From Pholis gunnellus (lineage: Eukaryota; Chordata; Actinopteri; Perciformes; Pholidae), in NCBI GenBank assembly GCA_910591455.2, contig OU342811.1, positions 7,234,947 to 7,298,946 of the forward strand: a stretch of DNA of 64,000 bases, written 5' to 3'. Made by a program: the position numbers and the translations under genes. Below are positions 45,475 to 58,400 of the stretch, piece by piece. Every line of letters begins with the position of its first letter. The stretch's first letter is position 1. A model generated the notes under the pieces. That model worked only from the letters and a program-made list of their open reading frames with translations, was not told where the DNA came from and searched no databases.

Positions 45475-46140
45475 GAAAGAGCTCCAGCGGGAACGGGCAG
45501 CAATGAAGAAAGCCCTGTACCTGTACCCCCGGGTCCGGTGCTTGGACTGGGTGAGTATCGGTTGGTGTCAGCGGATCTGAGGTTGCGGGTGTGAGGATGT
45601 CAATGCAGGAGATCAGAAAGAGGGGGCGAGGTTGTGGGGGGCTCTGTAGGCTATGAGGACATTTTGAACTGGGTTCCTTGAGCCTTGAACCTCCAGTGGA
45701 GGTTTTGAAGGACAGGAGTGATGTGAGCTCTGCATGGGTGATCAGACGGGCAGCGGAGTTTTGGATGTATTGTAATTTCTTGAAGATTTTGGTGTATGTG
45801 CTAAGCAGGATGCGGTTGCCGAAGTCTTGTTATTTCCCTGATGTAATTTTCGAAGGAGAGGGTTTGATCAAAGATGTCACCAAGGTTAGAGTGAGAACTG
45901 AGCAGCCATTGATAAAGAGGGAGTAATCGTGGCAGGATTTGGGGCTGATGATGAGGATTTCATATTTGTAGCCTTCGAATTTGTGGAACTGGAGTGATGG
46001 ACTGAGTGAAGATGGCTGGCTTTTTTGGGCATAACAGTGGAAAAGGTGACCAAGGTGGCATATGATGTGACTAAGGGGAAGCATGTAGAAGATGACAAGG
46101 AGGGGACCAAGCACAGAACCTTGTCATGGAATTTGTTGAC
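45475..46140 (-). pseudogene. L2-like LINE reverse transcriptase pseudogene with lost DD
   Basis: The minus strand encodes LGPLLVIFYMLPLSHIICHL, then HLFHCYAQKSQPSSLSPSLQ, YEILIISPKSCHDYSLFING and, after a frameshift, NLGDIFDQTLSFENYIRE. This matches the order of fish L2-like RT domains (LGPLLFxxYMLPLG, FHCYADDTQL, KTEILxIGxK, SLGVIFDxxLSFExHI). The catalytic YADD is replaced by YAQK, so this copy cannot be active. The plus strand 45480-45830 (GAGCTCCAGCGGGAACGGGC, CGGGCAGCGGAGTTTTGGAT, GTATTGTAATTTCTTGAAG) corresponds to the downstream C-terminal region of the same protein family read in reverse. It is decayed throughout and 5'-truncated at about 46140. Confidence 0.85.
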
Positions 46141-46161
46141 AGTCTATGTCTTCTGTTTTGT

Positions 46162-46260
46162 AGTGGTGTAACGGAGGATCGCGGATTGATCCGTGATCTG
46201 TACGGATCACCCCTCACGGTTTGAAACACGAACCGTGGATTCATTTTTTACTCTTTTTTT
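46162..46260 (+). mobile_element. partial hAT-like end (TAGTGGTGTAACGGA)
   Basis: TAGTGGTGTAACGGAGGATC, then CGGATTGATCCGTGATC and TTTGAAACACGAACCGTGG, match the left end of the family at 40495-41417. No right end follows, so it is truncated. Confidence 0.6.
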
Positions 46261-46650
46261 ACGTTTGGTATATTTGAGTGAAACAATGCTCCTGAAATCC
46301 CAAATTAAAACAAGATTTATTGGAATGTTGTAGTTCTACTATTTTGTTTAGCTACAGTATAAACTTATTTTTAAAATATCTGTACATGAAATCCATAACT
46401 CATCCTTAACTACCACATTTCGGCAAGTAAATCATGTATCCTAAATTTAGAGTTAGGTTAAGGAAACTAATAGATTATAGGAAAGAGACACATTAAGGTT
46501 CTGTAAGACTAAATAGCTTTCATCTTGTTTTGTTGTGAAACCCACAAGTCAGGTGTACTGTCTGAACCTTTTAAGGTGGTTAGAGGTTTATTTTCCTCAC
46601 ACTCACTGCATGGTTCATATTATTCTCATGTTTAGACACCAGGGCCCACT

Positions 46651-46689
46651 ACATATACATATACATATATATATATATATATACACACA
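46651..46689. repeat. (ATACAT)/(AT)n microsatellite
   Basis: ATACAT units pass into AT units. Confidence 0.93.
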
Positions 46690-46801
46690 TTGTTTCGTGT
46701 TGAGTTGCGTAAATCACTGGGGTAATCATTAAGATGGTTTAAATAGTTCACTGTGAGTACTGTAATTTTCATGGTCAAGTGGAGTTTTTAGATCAGAACG
46801 A

Positions 46802-46803
<2 letters not shown>

Positions 46804-46844
<41 letters not shown>
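46804..46844. repeat. (GA)n microsatellite
   Basis: About 20 GA units. Confidence 0.97.
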
Positions 46845-46849
<5 letters not shown>

Positions 46850-48832
46850 TTAAGCCTTTGATCATCTGCGATGCTGAGTGTACTGATTTACTGCACTCAC
46901 CAACCCTTTGAACGCCCCCCTGCTGGAGCAATGGGCCCGGTCAATCCTCTGAGCTTCACTTGTTTTATCTATTCACCTCTATTCACCCACACAGGAAGAT
47001 ACTCATGATTCATTAGATTTAGATACACACTTAAAAGGTATTTTGGGAGATTCAGAAGCATCAGGGACAGCTGTTTTTATATATTGTTAGTGCTAGAACT
47101 ATTGTTTAAATTATTGATAGGTTTGACATTTTGTCCGTCACCATCTCACCTTTTGTGCAACCAGAAGTGACACGAGAAAGTGAAGCTAAATACAACCAAA
47201 CGCTGAATAAGACATTTTTCGACGACCAAAATGGTTAGAATTAACTTTCATGACCTAAAAAGCACACTGTGAAAGGGTAGAAGTTCCATAACGAAAGCGG
47301 AGACAACTCCCAGACCAGACAACTCCTTGGTAACAGCCCATCAGTCAATCATAATGTAGCCACACCCTAAATTTTACACTAAATGGAACCATAATTTACT
47401 AAATGAACATCATGCTGTATTAAAGAAGACTTAAAACTAGCGATTGAGACCATAAACTTGTGTTTACAATGTTTACTGAGGTAATAAATCAAGTGAAAAG
47501 TAGGGTCATTCAGACTTTACAATACAATCAGACTTCTTCTTGCAACCAGAGCAGTCTCCCTCTGATGGCCATTAGAAAGAATGCACGTTTAAGTCGCTTC
47601 CATATTGGCTTCAATTTTCAGACCCAGATGTTACCACCTGTTGTAGCCTTTACTTCAGATGTTGCTGTTGGTCTGTGTAACAGAAATGTGGCGTACAGCA
47701 GACACAGCTTAATGATACAGTATGAAACTAAAAATGTTGAGGCATATAAAAAGAAATGTATAAACTCAGAGCGTTTTCATTTGGATGCGTAAGATGATTA
47801 GTCAGATACCAAAAAAACTGTGTGTTATGAAGATTTTGTTTTGCATTTTATATGTAATTGTCTGTGGACTTCAGATATAAAGTCAAAGGTAAAGTAATGT
47901 TGTCCATGTCAGTGTATTTTGTCAAATCAGTACAGATGAGAATTTACTGTGGATCCTGACTTTAATGCTTTTTCACTCTCAGCTGAAGAGCAAGAAGCTC
48001 TAATAACAAAGATCTCCCTCGAGTAAAATTATGTTTAATTCAACGTATGCTCATTACAGTGAGGAGTTATATTCAGGGTGATAATATCAATGTGATCTGA
48101 AATTGGCACATTTTATGGACGAGCGAGACCAGATCTGCATGATGATAAATGTGCTAATACTAGTGTGAAATAATGTTTCTTTAAAAAAAACGTGGATTGT
48201 GCCACTTGCAGTCTCTCAAGCTGCTTGGTGGATGTTCTGGGAGATGAGACATTGATGAAAAGCAGCTTCCTTAGAAGTCTGTCTTTGAAGGTTGTCTCTC
48301 TGGTTCCTACAGTGATATGTTATTCAATATCTATTGACCAAGGCATGTTCCTTATACAAATATAGATCCCAGGAGTATGTGGATATATTAGTTCATGATG
48401 AAGAACTTCCAAAGTGAGACTGAAGCAGAGGGTCAATGCATCCACACTATAAAAACCAATGAAACTTCTGAAAATCAACACCTGGAGTTCCTCTGTTCTC
48501 ACTTTTCTCAGAAGTTTGTTCTCTCTCCCACAACGTAGGAGGCACATTCTCCACAAGGACGCAAGTATAGACTTTAGTGTTGTTGGACTTGATAATTACG
48601 TTCCATATCTTGAACAATGGGCTTCACAATAACTAATTCAATTGTGAATGAATAGTGATCAAATTAATTGAATCACTCCAGCACCATCAGAATATGTGAG
48701 GGCTCTGCAGGGAAAATATCTTTCTAACACTTAAGTCCTTTAACTTGATTAGATTGGATTTATTGAAATCAGCAAGTTAATGATGGATTGCAGACTCTCA
48801 CGAGTCTTGAACAAAACCCACTGCTCACATAG

Positions 48833-48970
48833 GGGTAGCTGTGACTCAGTGGAGTGGAGCGGCTCGTCCTTTATCACGAGGTTGGTGTTCGGTCATGAGC
48901 CACGGAACCCCAAGTTGCTCCCCAGGAGCTTTACAGCGGCCCCTGCTCCTACTGCGGGTCAAATTTCATG
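48833..48970 (+). mobile_element. SINE-type repeat with tRNA-like head, internally deleted
   Basis: GGGTAGCTGTGACTCAGTGG (A-box-like), GGAGCGGCTCGTCCTTTATC, ACGAGGTTGGTGTTCGGTCA (B-box region) and CCCCAAGTTGCTCCCCAGGA, then CAGCGGCCCCTGCTCCTACT. This matches the common fish repeat also seen on the minus strand in the 0.83 kb array. The usual middle part (GTGTCCTTGGGCAAGA) is missing here. Confidence 0.68.
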
Positions 48971-50182
48971 TATGTATGTATGTACGTGACGATAAAAATA
49001 ATGTTGACGTTTTCAGAAAAGACTGTAAGCTTCCTTAAATTCCACTTGAAGTATATGGCCTCTTTGCTTGCATCACCCCTCAGTAAACACAAGAGCTTGC
49101 ATCAACATGTTAAAACTGTAATGCCTCCCTCAAGTATACGAGCATTGTCTATGCTATGCTTTCTCCTTTGTGAATGCCCTGCAGTGTTTCTGGATTGTAC
49201 TCTCTACAAGCACAAAGCGCAGCAGGCAAATGTATGAGGCTGGTAAAAAAAAACAGGAACCTGAGAACTGCGCGCCTGCTACCGTATGGGAAGGATCCAA
49301 GAAATCTCATGCGTGCCTTTCATGGCCTAAGCCTCTTGTGTCTAATCTATCCCACTTGATGTGTAGGTGTGTATGGGTGTGAAATATGCTTTCCTTTCAT
49401 GGCGAGGATTCCACATTGTTCTTGCCAACAGGGAGGAGAAAGTGTATGGCAAGACTTGGCAATATTTTCAAAAGCCCAAGCACCTACAAAGCTGATGCAA
49501 AAGAGGGGAATGAAAATCAGCGTTGCTCTGGGCATTCAGTGGCTTTGTACGCAGCACAACATCATCATTTCATGGTTGTGAACAATTATGTCAGTCACAA
49601 TACAGACGTGAGTAGATGTCATGACCCTGAGATAATTGCTGTCTTCAGGGGATCCTTCAGGAACCAGACTATATATACTGTATATATATATATATATATA
49701 TATATGTGTGAATATACTCTTAAATGACCCAAGCATAATGCCTCTCCTCAACTATGTCCAGTAGAATGATTAGTTTTCAGTATGAAATAGCTTTAACGGC
49801 ATAAAATGTGAAGTCTCCTACTGAGAAAAAATAAGCCTCTCAGCAGGTGATTCTCTCAATTTAGAAAATACACATTTTCAGGTTAAAACTCTGACAAAAT
49901 ACTTAAGAACAATGTTCATGGAAACCCACGTTGGGAGATTTTCAATTCATAGCGTTCAATTATAAACTTCCTGTTATTCATAATTAAAAAGTAGTATCTT
50001 TGGATTACTTTTGCTCAGGTAAAAAACGCTTGCATAGATGTAACACCATCCCAAAGGGATTGATAGCAAGTAAATAGGTATTGACACTCATGGATGGATT
50101 ATGAGACAGTGCGGCACAGACATGTGAAAGGTCCCCCATCTCTCCTGTATAAAATCCATAGATTGAAAGACCAATGACGCAA
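48971..50182. other. unique sequence with a (TA)n tract
   Basis: A (TA)n tract lies at 49681-49705. Frames up to 113 codons at 49386-49727 run into that repeat and have no motif. Confidence 0.35.
49681..49705. repeat. (TA)n microsatellite
   Basis: About 12 TA units. Confidence 0.95.
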
Positions 50183-50402
50183 ACAACTTTGTGGTTGTTT
50201 TGTGTGTCTTTATGACCATTTTACATCTCTTCGTAGTTATTTTGTGTCTTATTGTCCTTGCCTCTGTGTCTCTTTTTTCGATCATCTTTGTTTTGTTTGT
50301 CTTTGTTGTCATTTTGCTTATCTGTTTGTAACTATATGTCAGCATCTCTTTGTGGTTGTGTGTCTCTTTGTGATCATTTTGCGTCTCTTTGTTGTTGTTT
50401 GA
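50183..50402. repeat. TTTTGTGTCTCTTTGTGGTC-type minisatellite
   Basis: Degenerate tandem units of about 24-30 bp: TTTTGTGTGTCTTTATGACC, ATTTTACATCTCTTCGTAGT, TATTTTGTGTCTTATTGTCC, CATCTCTTTGTGGTTG and so on, eight or nine in all. It resembles a tandem repeat common in fish genomes. Frames through it (Cys/Phe/Leu-rich or Thr/Lys-rich) are artefacts. Confidence 0.82.
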
Positions 50403-53237
50403 CGGGCTTTCCAACCAGAGATATTAACCAACGTCCAACAGAGGCTCCTGCACAGAAGCCCCGTGACCCTGTAGGCCTGTTCGGTAATCCATACACTGAC
50501 AACCTTTAGAAGCTTTACACATACATAGCCTTGAGTTATGACTTTTTTTTTTCTTCACACCAACTTCACTACAATTTGTGCCTTCACAAGTTGGGAAATG
50601 GAAAGAAAAAGTTCTGCTGTAAAAAGCTCACTGAAGAAGCATTCCATGTCTTTCACAGTAATACGCCTCAGTGTTCAGTGTTCAAATGAGATTCACAGAG
50701 CAATATTAGATAACGTTACATGAAATCCATACATCAAGTTAAGTCTCTGCTTCTGCCGGGCTCCTAAGAAGAAACATCTAATATTGCCTTTGTGGGTAAA
50801 TCTTTAGATCATTATTGAATGTTTGTTTGCTGGTTTTCTACTGTATTTTACTACATTTTTCCCAACAATGTGTGTGTAAAGTCAGGAGTTGAGTAAAAGG
50901 TTGCCTGATGAATGCACTGCACTGATGAATAGTGGTAATAGTGGGATGTTAAAACAGCATATTTATCTTTTACCAACTGCATAACCTGAAATCTGCTTGG
51001 TCATCCTTAAAATACAGCGGTACTGTTGGCCAGTTAAAATACAATTTGAATCCCTGCTCTATGAACTGGCAGAGAGTTACTTGTACTACTAAGTGCACAG
51101 GGTGTGTATGATGGAATAAGAACATGGAATCTATGTAATGTAAAATAAACGTAATCACCTCTTTTGTATGCGTCAGCATTTATGGCTGATGCACACATAC
51201 ATACGTTTTTCCACTCCATGATCGCTCTTTACTTTTATAACAGCGTGTTTACAGCCATGAATGCTGCTGCAATGCCCTTGAGCGAGATACCAAAGTCCTA
51301 CCTACTCAGTTATTATAAGTTAGCATAAACTCAATGAATATCAGGACATGCCGAGGCATAATAATAGAAAGTAGTCCCTGGTGTGTAGGTGGAAGACAAT
51401 GCAAAAGGTGCAAAGATTTCCTCCAGAGAGAGAAAGAGAGCCAAGATTTAAAGGTGATGGAGATACATGTCATGCTGCACTGAGAAATGTAAATGAATGG
51501 CTTGTGCTCAGATTGTGTTCAAGACAGATGCTCTGGTTCATGAATTCATAAAACGGAAAAGATTTGTTTTAAATGTGAAATATTCGTATAACCAAAAAGG
51601 AGAATACTTGATGTTTATTCTCCTAATGCACTTTTTCATTTTTCTAAACTGTACACAATAATGAAGAATCACTTCTATGAGCACTAATATACTTAAAGCT
51701 GCACTAATCAGTATTTTTTAATTAACAATATGTGCAATGTGAAAGATGTCCCATGTAGCGATGAGGGAGAATTATCTTCCAACCCTGCAGTTCTCGTCAG
51801 CTCTATGAAGTCATTTAGTTTGAGTCTTTTAACTCGTTGTTTTAGTTTTTCAGTCTGCAGCTTTACTTATTTTTACTGTTATGTAATACATCTTTAACTA
51901 CGCATCACATTATGGCAATATACAATGCATATCCTGTGGTCCTTCATTTCCAAGATGTAATTGAGCATATGAGAAGGTACCGTATGGGATGCAAAGTGCA
52001 ATAGCAGCAGACACCCCCACACCAAGGCCGCAACTCTATGAAGAGAAACTAGTGAAGCGTGTTGTTTTTATACCTTGACTTTATTAACAATAGTAACCTT
52101 TGGCCCTCATCTGCCGCTAAGTGGATCGTTTTTAAATTCTCCAGGGACTGTAAACGAAGTGTGCATGCAAGTATGTAAATAATGGTGTTCACATCGCAGC
52201 TGCTTGTCTATACATGCTGTTAAAAGCACGTATGTTATGAGCCTATGTCTTTTTCAAGTCTTGGTGTTTGTTCATATCCAGTTAATTGTGTCTGTCCACA
52301 GCTGTTTGGTTAATGAATGCAAGAAGTAATGAAGCCAAAGACAAATCTTCATATTCGACAATAGAGTTCCAAAGGAAATATCCTAACATAAACAAAATTA
52401 TTAAAAGGAACGACGTCTCTGAATTCCTTTATTGTGGCATGAATAAAAACATGTAATTTTTAACAACAAATGACAGGTTTAATATTAAAAACTGAATTTA
52501 AACAGTTTCCTCTCAGGTTTCTCGAGTCTGTGTTGCATCTTTGCCACACATTCAACGTGCCCCTGAGTATGTAAACCCTATTGGAGCTGCTATGGATTAC
52601 ACAATATATCTGGCTCATCTATGCGGCGGCACAGAATTTTCCTGTCCGTTTTCATCAGTGGTGTCGACGTGACAGGCAAAAGCAAATTTGGCAGTCTGAC
52701 TCACGCAGGAGCTGAGAGTGGGATGGTTGCAAGGTTAATTGGCAATGGGAATAATTGGCCACTGGGCTCAATTTGTCTGATGGGAGGAATTGGAAACCAA
52801 TCTTACTGTCTCTTTGGAAGCATTCCATGTGATACCTCAATGGAGGCATCTTTTTCTGATGCTCTTTGCTTGAGCTCTATCCCCCTCTCTCATCACGCCT
52901 GCCACGAATGGTTGTGCTGGCGCAGATCTGTGAACAACTGGGAAATTCTAACAGCAGCAGTTTTGGGAATCATTTCATTTAAATGTCTCCATTTGTCCTT
53001 ATGTGCACACAGCTTTAAGGGAAATTAAAGACCATAGTTTTATGCTTCCCGCAACATGACCAGGATGTGAAAAGAAGATGGATGGATGCAGAGAATGTGC
53101 TTGAACTGCATTAAGGTCCATAATTCAGTCATTAACGCTCTGAGAGAGGCTGTAGCAGGCATTCTTAGACTGAAAATACTGGTATCATATAAAACTACAT
53201 GATGCAGTGAAACCATTGGTACCGACCATTACATGAG
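50403..53237. other. unique sequence; an unexplained 135-codon frame
   Basis: The frame 52621-53028 (plus) begins MRRHRIFLSVFISGV and encodes 135 residues with no domain I recognise. It lacks an evident ribosome context or splice framework and contains AT-rich homeodomain-like sites (GGTTAATTGGCAATGG near 52732). It may be conserved non-coding DNA or chance. The rest is unique AT-rich sequence. Confidence 0.25.
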
Positions 53238-53760
53238 CCTTAAAGGGGCTGAATAATTCTCTAAAGTTGAATTTTGGCGCAGGAAAAAATAGCATGGGGC
53301 TTTTCAAAGGGGTCCCTTGACCCCTCTCACCCCTCACATCTGAATAAGAATGGGTTCTCTAGGTAATCATGAATGTGTGTTTCTTTAATATTACTGCATA
53401 TTGGGGACCCTAAACAGTCTTGGATGAATTGAATGGGCCTCTTGCGAATCTAATCATCTCAACTGTATGAATGTGTGATGATGTTAGTTCCCATATTAGC
53501 CATTTCACATAGTGAGACCGTTTTTTGTAACTTGACATCACTATATAAAATGACCTGTATGGACCTTTTGGATAATTCCAGGATGTATGGCTGTCCTAGG
53601 TATATGGGCAATATGCACCATCCAGCAAATCGCCGAAAAAATGCAATTGTTGCAGGAATCTACAAATGTCAAAAATGTTATGAACCTAATCACAGCAGGA
53701 CTTTCTCAATGTTTTGGTGTTTTAGTGTGGCATTTTTAAGTGATTTCTGACCATTTCTAT
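53238..53760. repeat. probable dispersed fish repeat
   Basis: AGCATGGGGCTTTTCAAAGG, GGTCCCTTGACCCCT and GAATAAGAATGGGTTCTCTA match the start of a high-copy fish repeat remembered as 'AGCATGGGGCTTTTTCAAAGGGGTCCCTTGACC'. The downstream part to about 53760 may belong to it, but I cannot fix the right border or class. Confidence 0.5.
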
Positions 53761-54850
53761 CAATTCCTGAGTGGTGAAAATGTGTTATTAGCACCAAATC
53801 TGTGTCACAGTATCAACCCAAAAATTGCTGGACCAAAGTTTGGTCATATTAGAGCTTTGGAATGGCCGCCATATACTTCCATCATAATGTTCTAAAACCA
53901 ATTTATTTGAATTAATTAGTTGATATTTCTGATTCATGACTAGAACAACTTGACACACACTGCTGAGCTGCATCTCAAATGAATCTCCAGTTTCCCAGCT
54001 TATGTATACCACTTCTATGTGGCATATACTGCTCCCCCCCTCCCCCACCCCCTAAAAAAGACAAAAATGTGTCTATGTGAGTCTCTATGGGTTAAAGCTC
54101 TGAATAATTAAAACCAAATGTAAAAAACTATTTTCTAAATAATTATTTTTGCTAGTATTTACTTTACTCTACTGTTAATGCATGTTATATTGGAGAGATG
54201 CAGGAAAAGGTGTGCTCGATAAAGTGTTCTTCCAAAGAAATAGTGTGTGTTTTTTTACTGCAGACCCTTTCACTCCTAGCTGCTTGCTAAGCACAGCCTT
54301 GTCTCCAGGGCACGATTTGCCTGCCTTTCTGTTGATGGCTATTTGTATCCACAAAGAGCGGATCAACAGAGTCAGCATGGGAAATAGATTTTTCATGTAA
54401 ATGAACTTTCCAATGATTTTCAACTCAAAGCCGATGATGCAAATTTAATGGCGTTCTGGTCTCGTTTTTATACTCTAACTCTGCTTAGACAGCCTAATGT
54501 GATGACATGTGCCAGGCTGCATTTCCTCAGTTAAAATAGAAATCATTTGTGTCATGAACATTTGGGTTGAGATTAGAATTCTGTCAAAATTGACATATCC
54601 ATACTGTTGTGGTATTTGAATACAATTTGATGTTGGAGTGATCTTATTAAATGTTTATTATTAAAAAGACAATAATAGTAATAGTAAGTAGCTGTGATTA
54701 AGACGAACTACTAGGGACCCAAGTTACAGTAGTAACATGCAAAGGCAGTTTTGATTGATCGTATTAAACAACCTGCTTGACTTGTTTGACAAGAGTCAAG
54801 AAAAGTCTTGAGTGGAGAAAAAAAAGTTTTGTGATTCAGTGTCAAAAGTT
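53761..54850. other. unique sequence, nothing recognised
   Basis: A C-rich patch lies at 54032-54052. No gene or repeat end found. Confidence 0.35.
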
Positions 54851-54857
54851 TTACAAA

Positions 54858-54886
54858 GTACATACAACTTTCCCAGTTGTATGTAC
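54858..54886. other. perfect 11-bp hairpin
   Basis: GTACATACAAC and GTTGTATGTAC are perfect inverted arms around a 7-base loop (TTTCCCA). No function can be assigned. Confidence 0.8.
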
Positions 54887-54942
54887 AAGCAAATTGGTTG
54901 AATTTGATAGAAAAGTTTAGACAAGAAAATGTGCAGTCTCCA

Positions 54943-55411
54943 AATCACGGGTTTTACTCTTGTAACAAAAGTTACTATTTTCAATAGTTCTTTGTGACCT
55001 GTTAAAACTTTGGCTGAGTAGTTTAAAGCCTTCTCAAATCATAAGTCTTTCTTCTCTGAGATTTCTTAAAATGAGAGCACCATTCTGAGGTCTGTATTCC
55101 ATAAAATGAACACATTAGGTTGGAGTACATGAAAGCAATTTTTATTTTTCTATTTGCTCTGTCTGCACACAACAGGACACGACTAATGTTGTGTTGTAGT
55201 TACTAAAAAAAAACTGATAGCAACTAGTTAACATCAATCTCCGTCAAATTTGACATCTTAATTAAAATGACCTTAAGAAATGCACACTAAACTAATAGTT
55301 TTTTGAAAGTTTTAGTTTTTTCAAACTTGAGCAATCTGAGAAATCACGGGTTTTACTCTCGTAAACAAAAGTTACAATTTTCATTAGTTCTTTGTGACCA
55401 TCAGCTAAAAC
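54943..55411. repeat. direct repeat pair of about 60 bp, 399 bp apart
   Basis: AATCACGGGTTTTACTCTTG...GTTCTTTGTGACC at about 54944-55000 recurs at about 55343-55400 as AATCACGGGTTTTACTCTCG...GTTCTTTGTGACC, with few changes. The intervening sequence is unrelated AT-rich DNA. Confidence 0.85.
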
Positions 55412-58400
55412 TTACAAAAATATCTGTAAAAAGCTGCTGAGCTACTTACTTGATTTTCATGAACGCTCTTTACCTTTATTCCTTCTCCTCAGGTTTTCAT
55501 TTATAAACTTTATTAGTCATATTTTTTAGACATATTCATATTTACATTCATTAGTCTGATTATGGATTGTTTAATTTGACCCAGGAGTCTCTGTGATCAG
55601 AACCCCATTTATAGATGGCTTTAGTAATGGAGACCGGTGTACAGTTTTCAGTATATTAGATGTACCTTTGACCTTTAACCTTACATTTTTGTAGGCCATT
55701 TGATTTATCTGTTAAGTGGTGCGTCTGAGGTAACATTCTGCACATTATTGTTGAAGTACATTGTCTTACTTGTTTGATGTTCAGTGAATTCCTATATGAC
55801 AAATGTTGCAGTATTAACAAATGCATGTTGCATGCATTAGCGCTGACAGTGTCGGGGAGTTCATCACTTCTTTGTTAGGCCACTCACAACATACAAATAT
55901 CAATATCAGTCAGACATCACCAGTGTCTTATAGTGAGAAGTTGACGTAGATAGCTTTTGAAGGATAGAAAAAAAAAAGTAATTTGCATTTATCGCTGCAT
56001 TGCAAAGTTCCTCACTAATGATAATGAATTCCAGATATTTATAGTGCCGGCAACTGAATCCGTTTCATATGCAGTCACATTCCTGAGGCATTTACACTTT
56101 GGGGGATTTATTTACTCTCCTTCCATAATTCAGCTGACATATGAAATCAAATTAGAAAAATAACATTCAAGATGAAGTTAGGGATGAAAGTCAGGTGTGG
56201 GGTTTTTTTTTCCTGTGAGACTCCAGGTCCTGTTTTAGTGATTACACGGTATCATTGATTGGGCTTCGCAAATTAACTTTTGCACAATCCTCAGCAACAG
56301 AATTCACTGAATAAGCCAGTTTGAGAAAGGTAGCGTTGTAGAGGGGAAAAAAAGTGTGGGAAACTATTTCAACATCTTTTTCTGAGGAAGTAATATGATG
56401 AGAAATGTCTTCGTTTTCTCTCTTTGAACACACGTTCAGATGTTAATGTGCTCGCTCTTTCCCTCACTCCCAATCACTACATAATTCCAATTTTCCTTCA
56501 ACTTCTACATTTCGTTTTCAAACTAATCTGAATGTGAATGGGGTATTTTTTGCATTAAACCCCTGAATACACGAATAATCAACATTATCAGAAGCAGATT
56601 GAACATGAGTAATACAAGTATACGATGCAGAAGAAATGGAGTTAAAATTTGTTCAATGTCATCCCCCTTGTAGAACAATTTAGTTCATTATAATGCAGCT
56701 GTGGGATGTTCACCTCACTCTGACTTTCGGCTCAGACGAGAGCAAGTCAACCTTTCATCCAAGAGCTCTGCTAAACAATGCTTCCCTAATCATTAAAGTG
56801 GCTAAGCCTGCAGATGAGCTTATCGGGTATAACGCACCCATCACGGTAATCGTTACTGACAGGACATGCAGCTGCTAATGATCTTCTCTTAATCACACTT
56901 AATCAGGTAATAATGATTTTGAGGTGAGAGATGAAGTGGTTGCTCTCTGCTTTCGCCATGGAGATGTGTTGTTTCACTTGACTGGTTTCGGTGTCAGCAG
57001 GGGGGCTGAGGGGGGCGGCGCCTCCGTATGCTGCACTTCTCCCAACTCACAGGGTCACTTGTTGGGATTGGAGGGGAGTAGTATTAGGTCCTTATTCTTG
57101 CCAGGCTACGTACCAAGATCATAAAGAACAAAAACAAAAGTTTACTGTGCTGGGAGCAGAGCATAACGTATTACACAGACATTTTGGAAGTTTGGGGGTA
57201 TGGTTTTTAAACATCAAACAAAAGTATATTTACAGGTACTGTGAACAAGCTTAACAACCTTAAGTAATAATTCTAATATCTCCCTATACCACATTGTATT
57301 CTGCACGACAGAGCTGATATAAATTGAACTTGAAAATAAACACATTTGAATCAATTCTGCAAAATTGGACTACTTATCAGAGCATTTAGTTTAACAAAAT
57401 GCACACACGGGAGTCATGTGACATGTTTGATAAAGATGGCTGCCTGAGCAAGAGGCTGTGACTAGCATCACTATCGATCATACGTTTGTGAACCATATCG
57501 TGATGTGAGGCAGGTCTTTATCAGGTTTCATGACTGAGGCAGAGGGATTCATCTGGAGATGGAGTTTGGATGATGTATGCGAGTACTTGGTCTCATTCTC
57601 TTCTCCAACTGAACTTTGAAAACAATCTTCGCTGATGCTTCACTCTATGTGCTGAGAGCAGGACTACGACGGGACAACTGATTGGCATAATTGGGCTCCA
57701 ATGGAACAGTTAGCACTTTTTGTTTTATTTTGTTGAGTAGGGCCCATTTATATTTTGGGTCTATGTATCTGTGTAGTTAGTTTTGGGTTTGTGAATATGC
57801 ACTATGTTGGATTGTAGATGGTATTCTGTGTCAGAGGCGTTCAAAAATACCATGTATACATATGTTTGAGAGGTGACTTCCTGCTTCATTATTGTGTCAT
57901 TTTGTATTGTTTTAGGGTTTGCTTTATTTCTCAGAAATCCACTTCACATTTTTGCTTCACCCGTCTTGTTTTTGTATTTGAGTGGGAATGGGGAACAAGC
58001 TGCATCTTTTTTATTTTTATTTTTTTAAATGCATACAAATTCCGAATTCATGATTGTTTTCTTGTGATCACTAATTAAATATCTCATAAGTTCTCTTTCT
58101 TAAACAGAAAATAATTGTGGTTGTGATTTATGCCTCTATCATGAACTTACAAAGAAAATATGTTAATAAATCTAGTTCTCCACCTCAAAATATTACAATG
58201 ATTGTTGTAAAATACAAGGATTCTTAAATCTAATCTACTAATTGCATGTTGATTTATCTGTAAGTGAAACCCTTTGGTTTTTGTCTGCTGATCCATTCGC
58301 ACAAGAAATACTAATATTGATAATAATGAACTGAAAAATTGAGCAGCCCAACTGTGCTGCGGAAATTATGCTAACTCCATACAGATTAGACCGAAGCTGA

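Larger units (their letters stand above)
46261..48832. other. unique sequence with microsatellites
   Basis: Holds an (AT/ATAC)n tract at 46651-46689 and a (GA)n tract at 46804-46844. A 110-codon frame at 47460-47792 has no recognisable motif. Nothing else is identified. Confidence 0.4.

Noticed and set aside
50088..50509. Thr/Lys-rich or Cys/Leu-rich frames of 66-108 codons
   Set aside because: They arise from the TTTGTGTCTCTTTG minisatellite.
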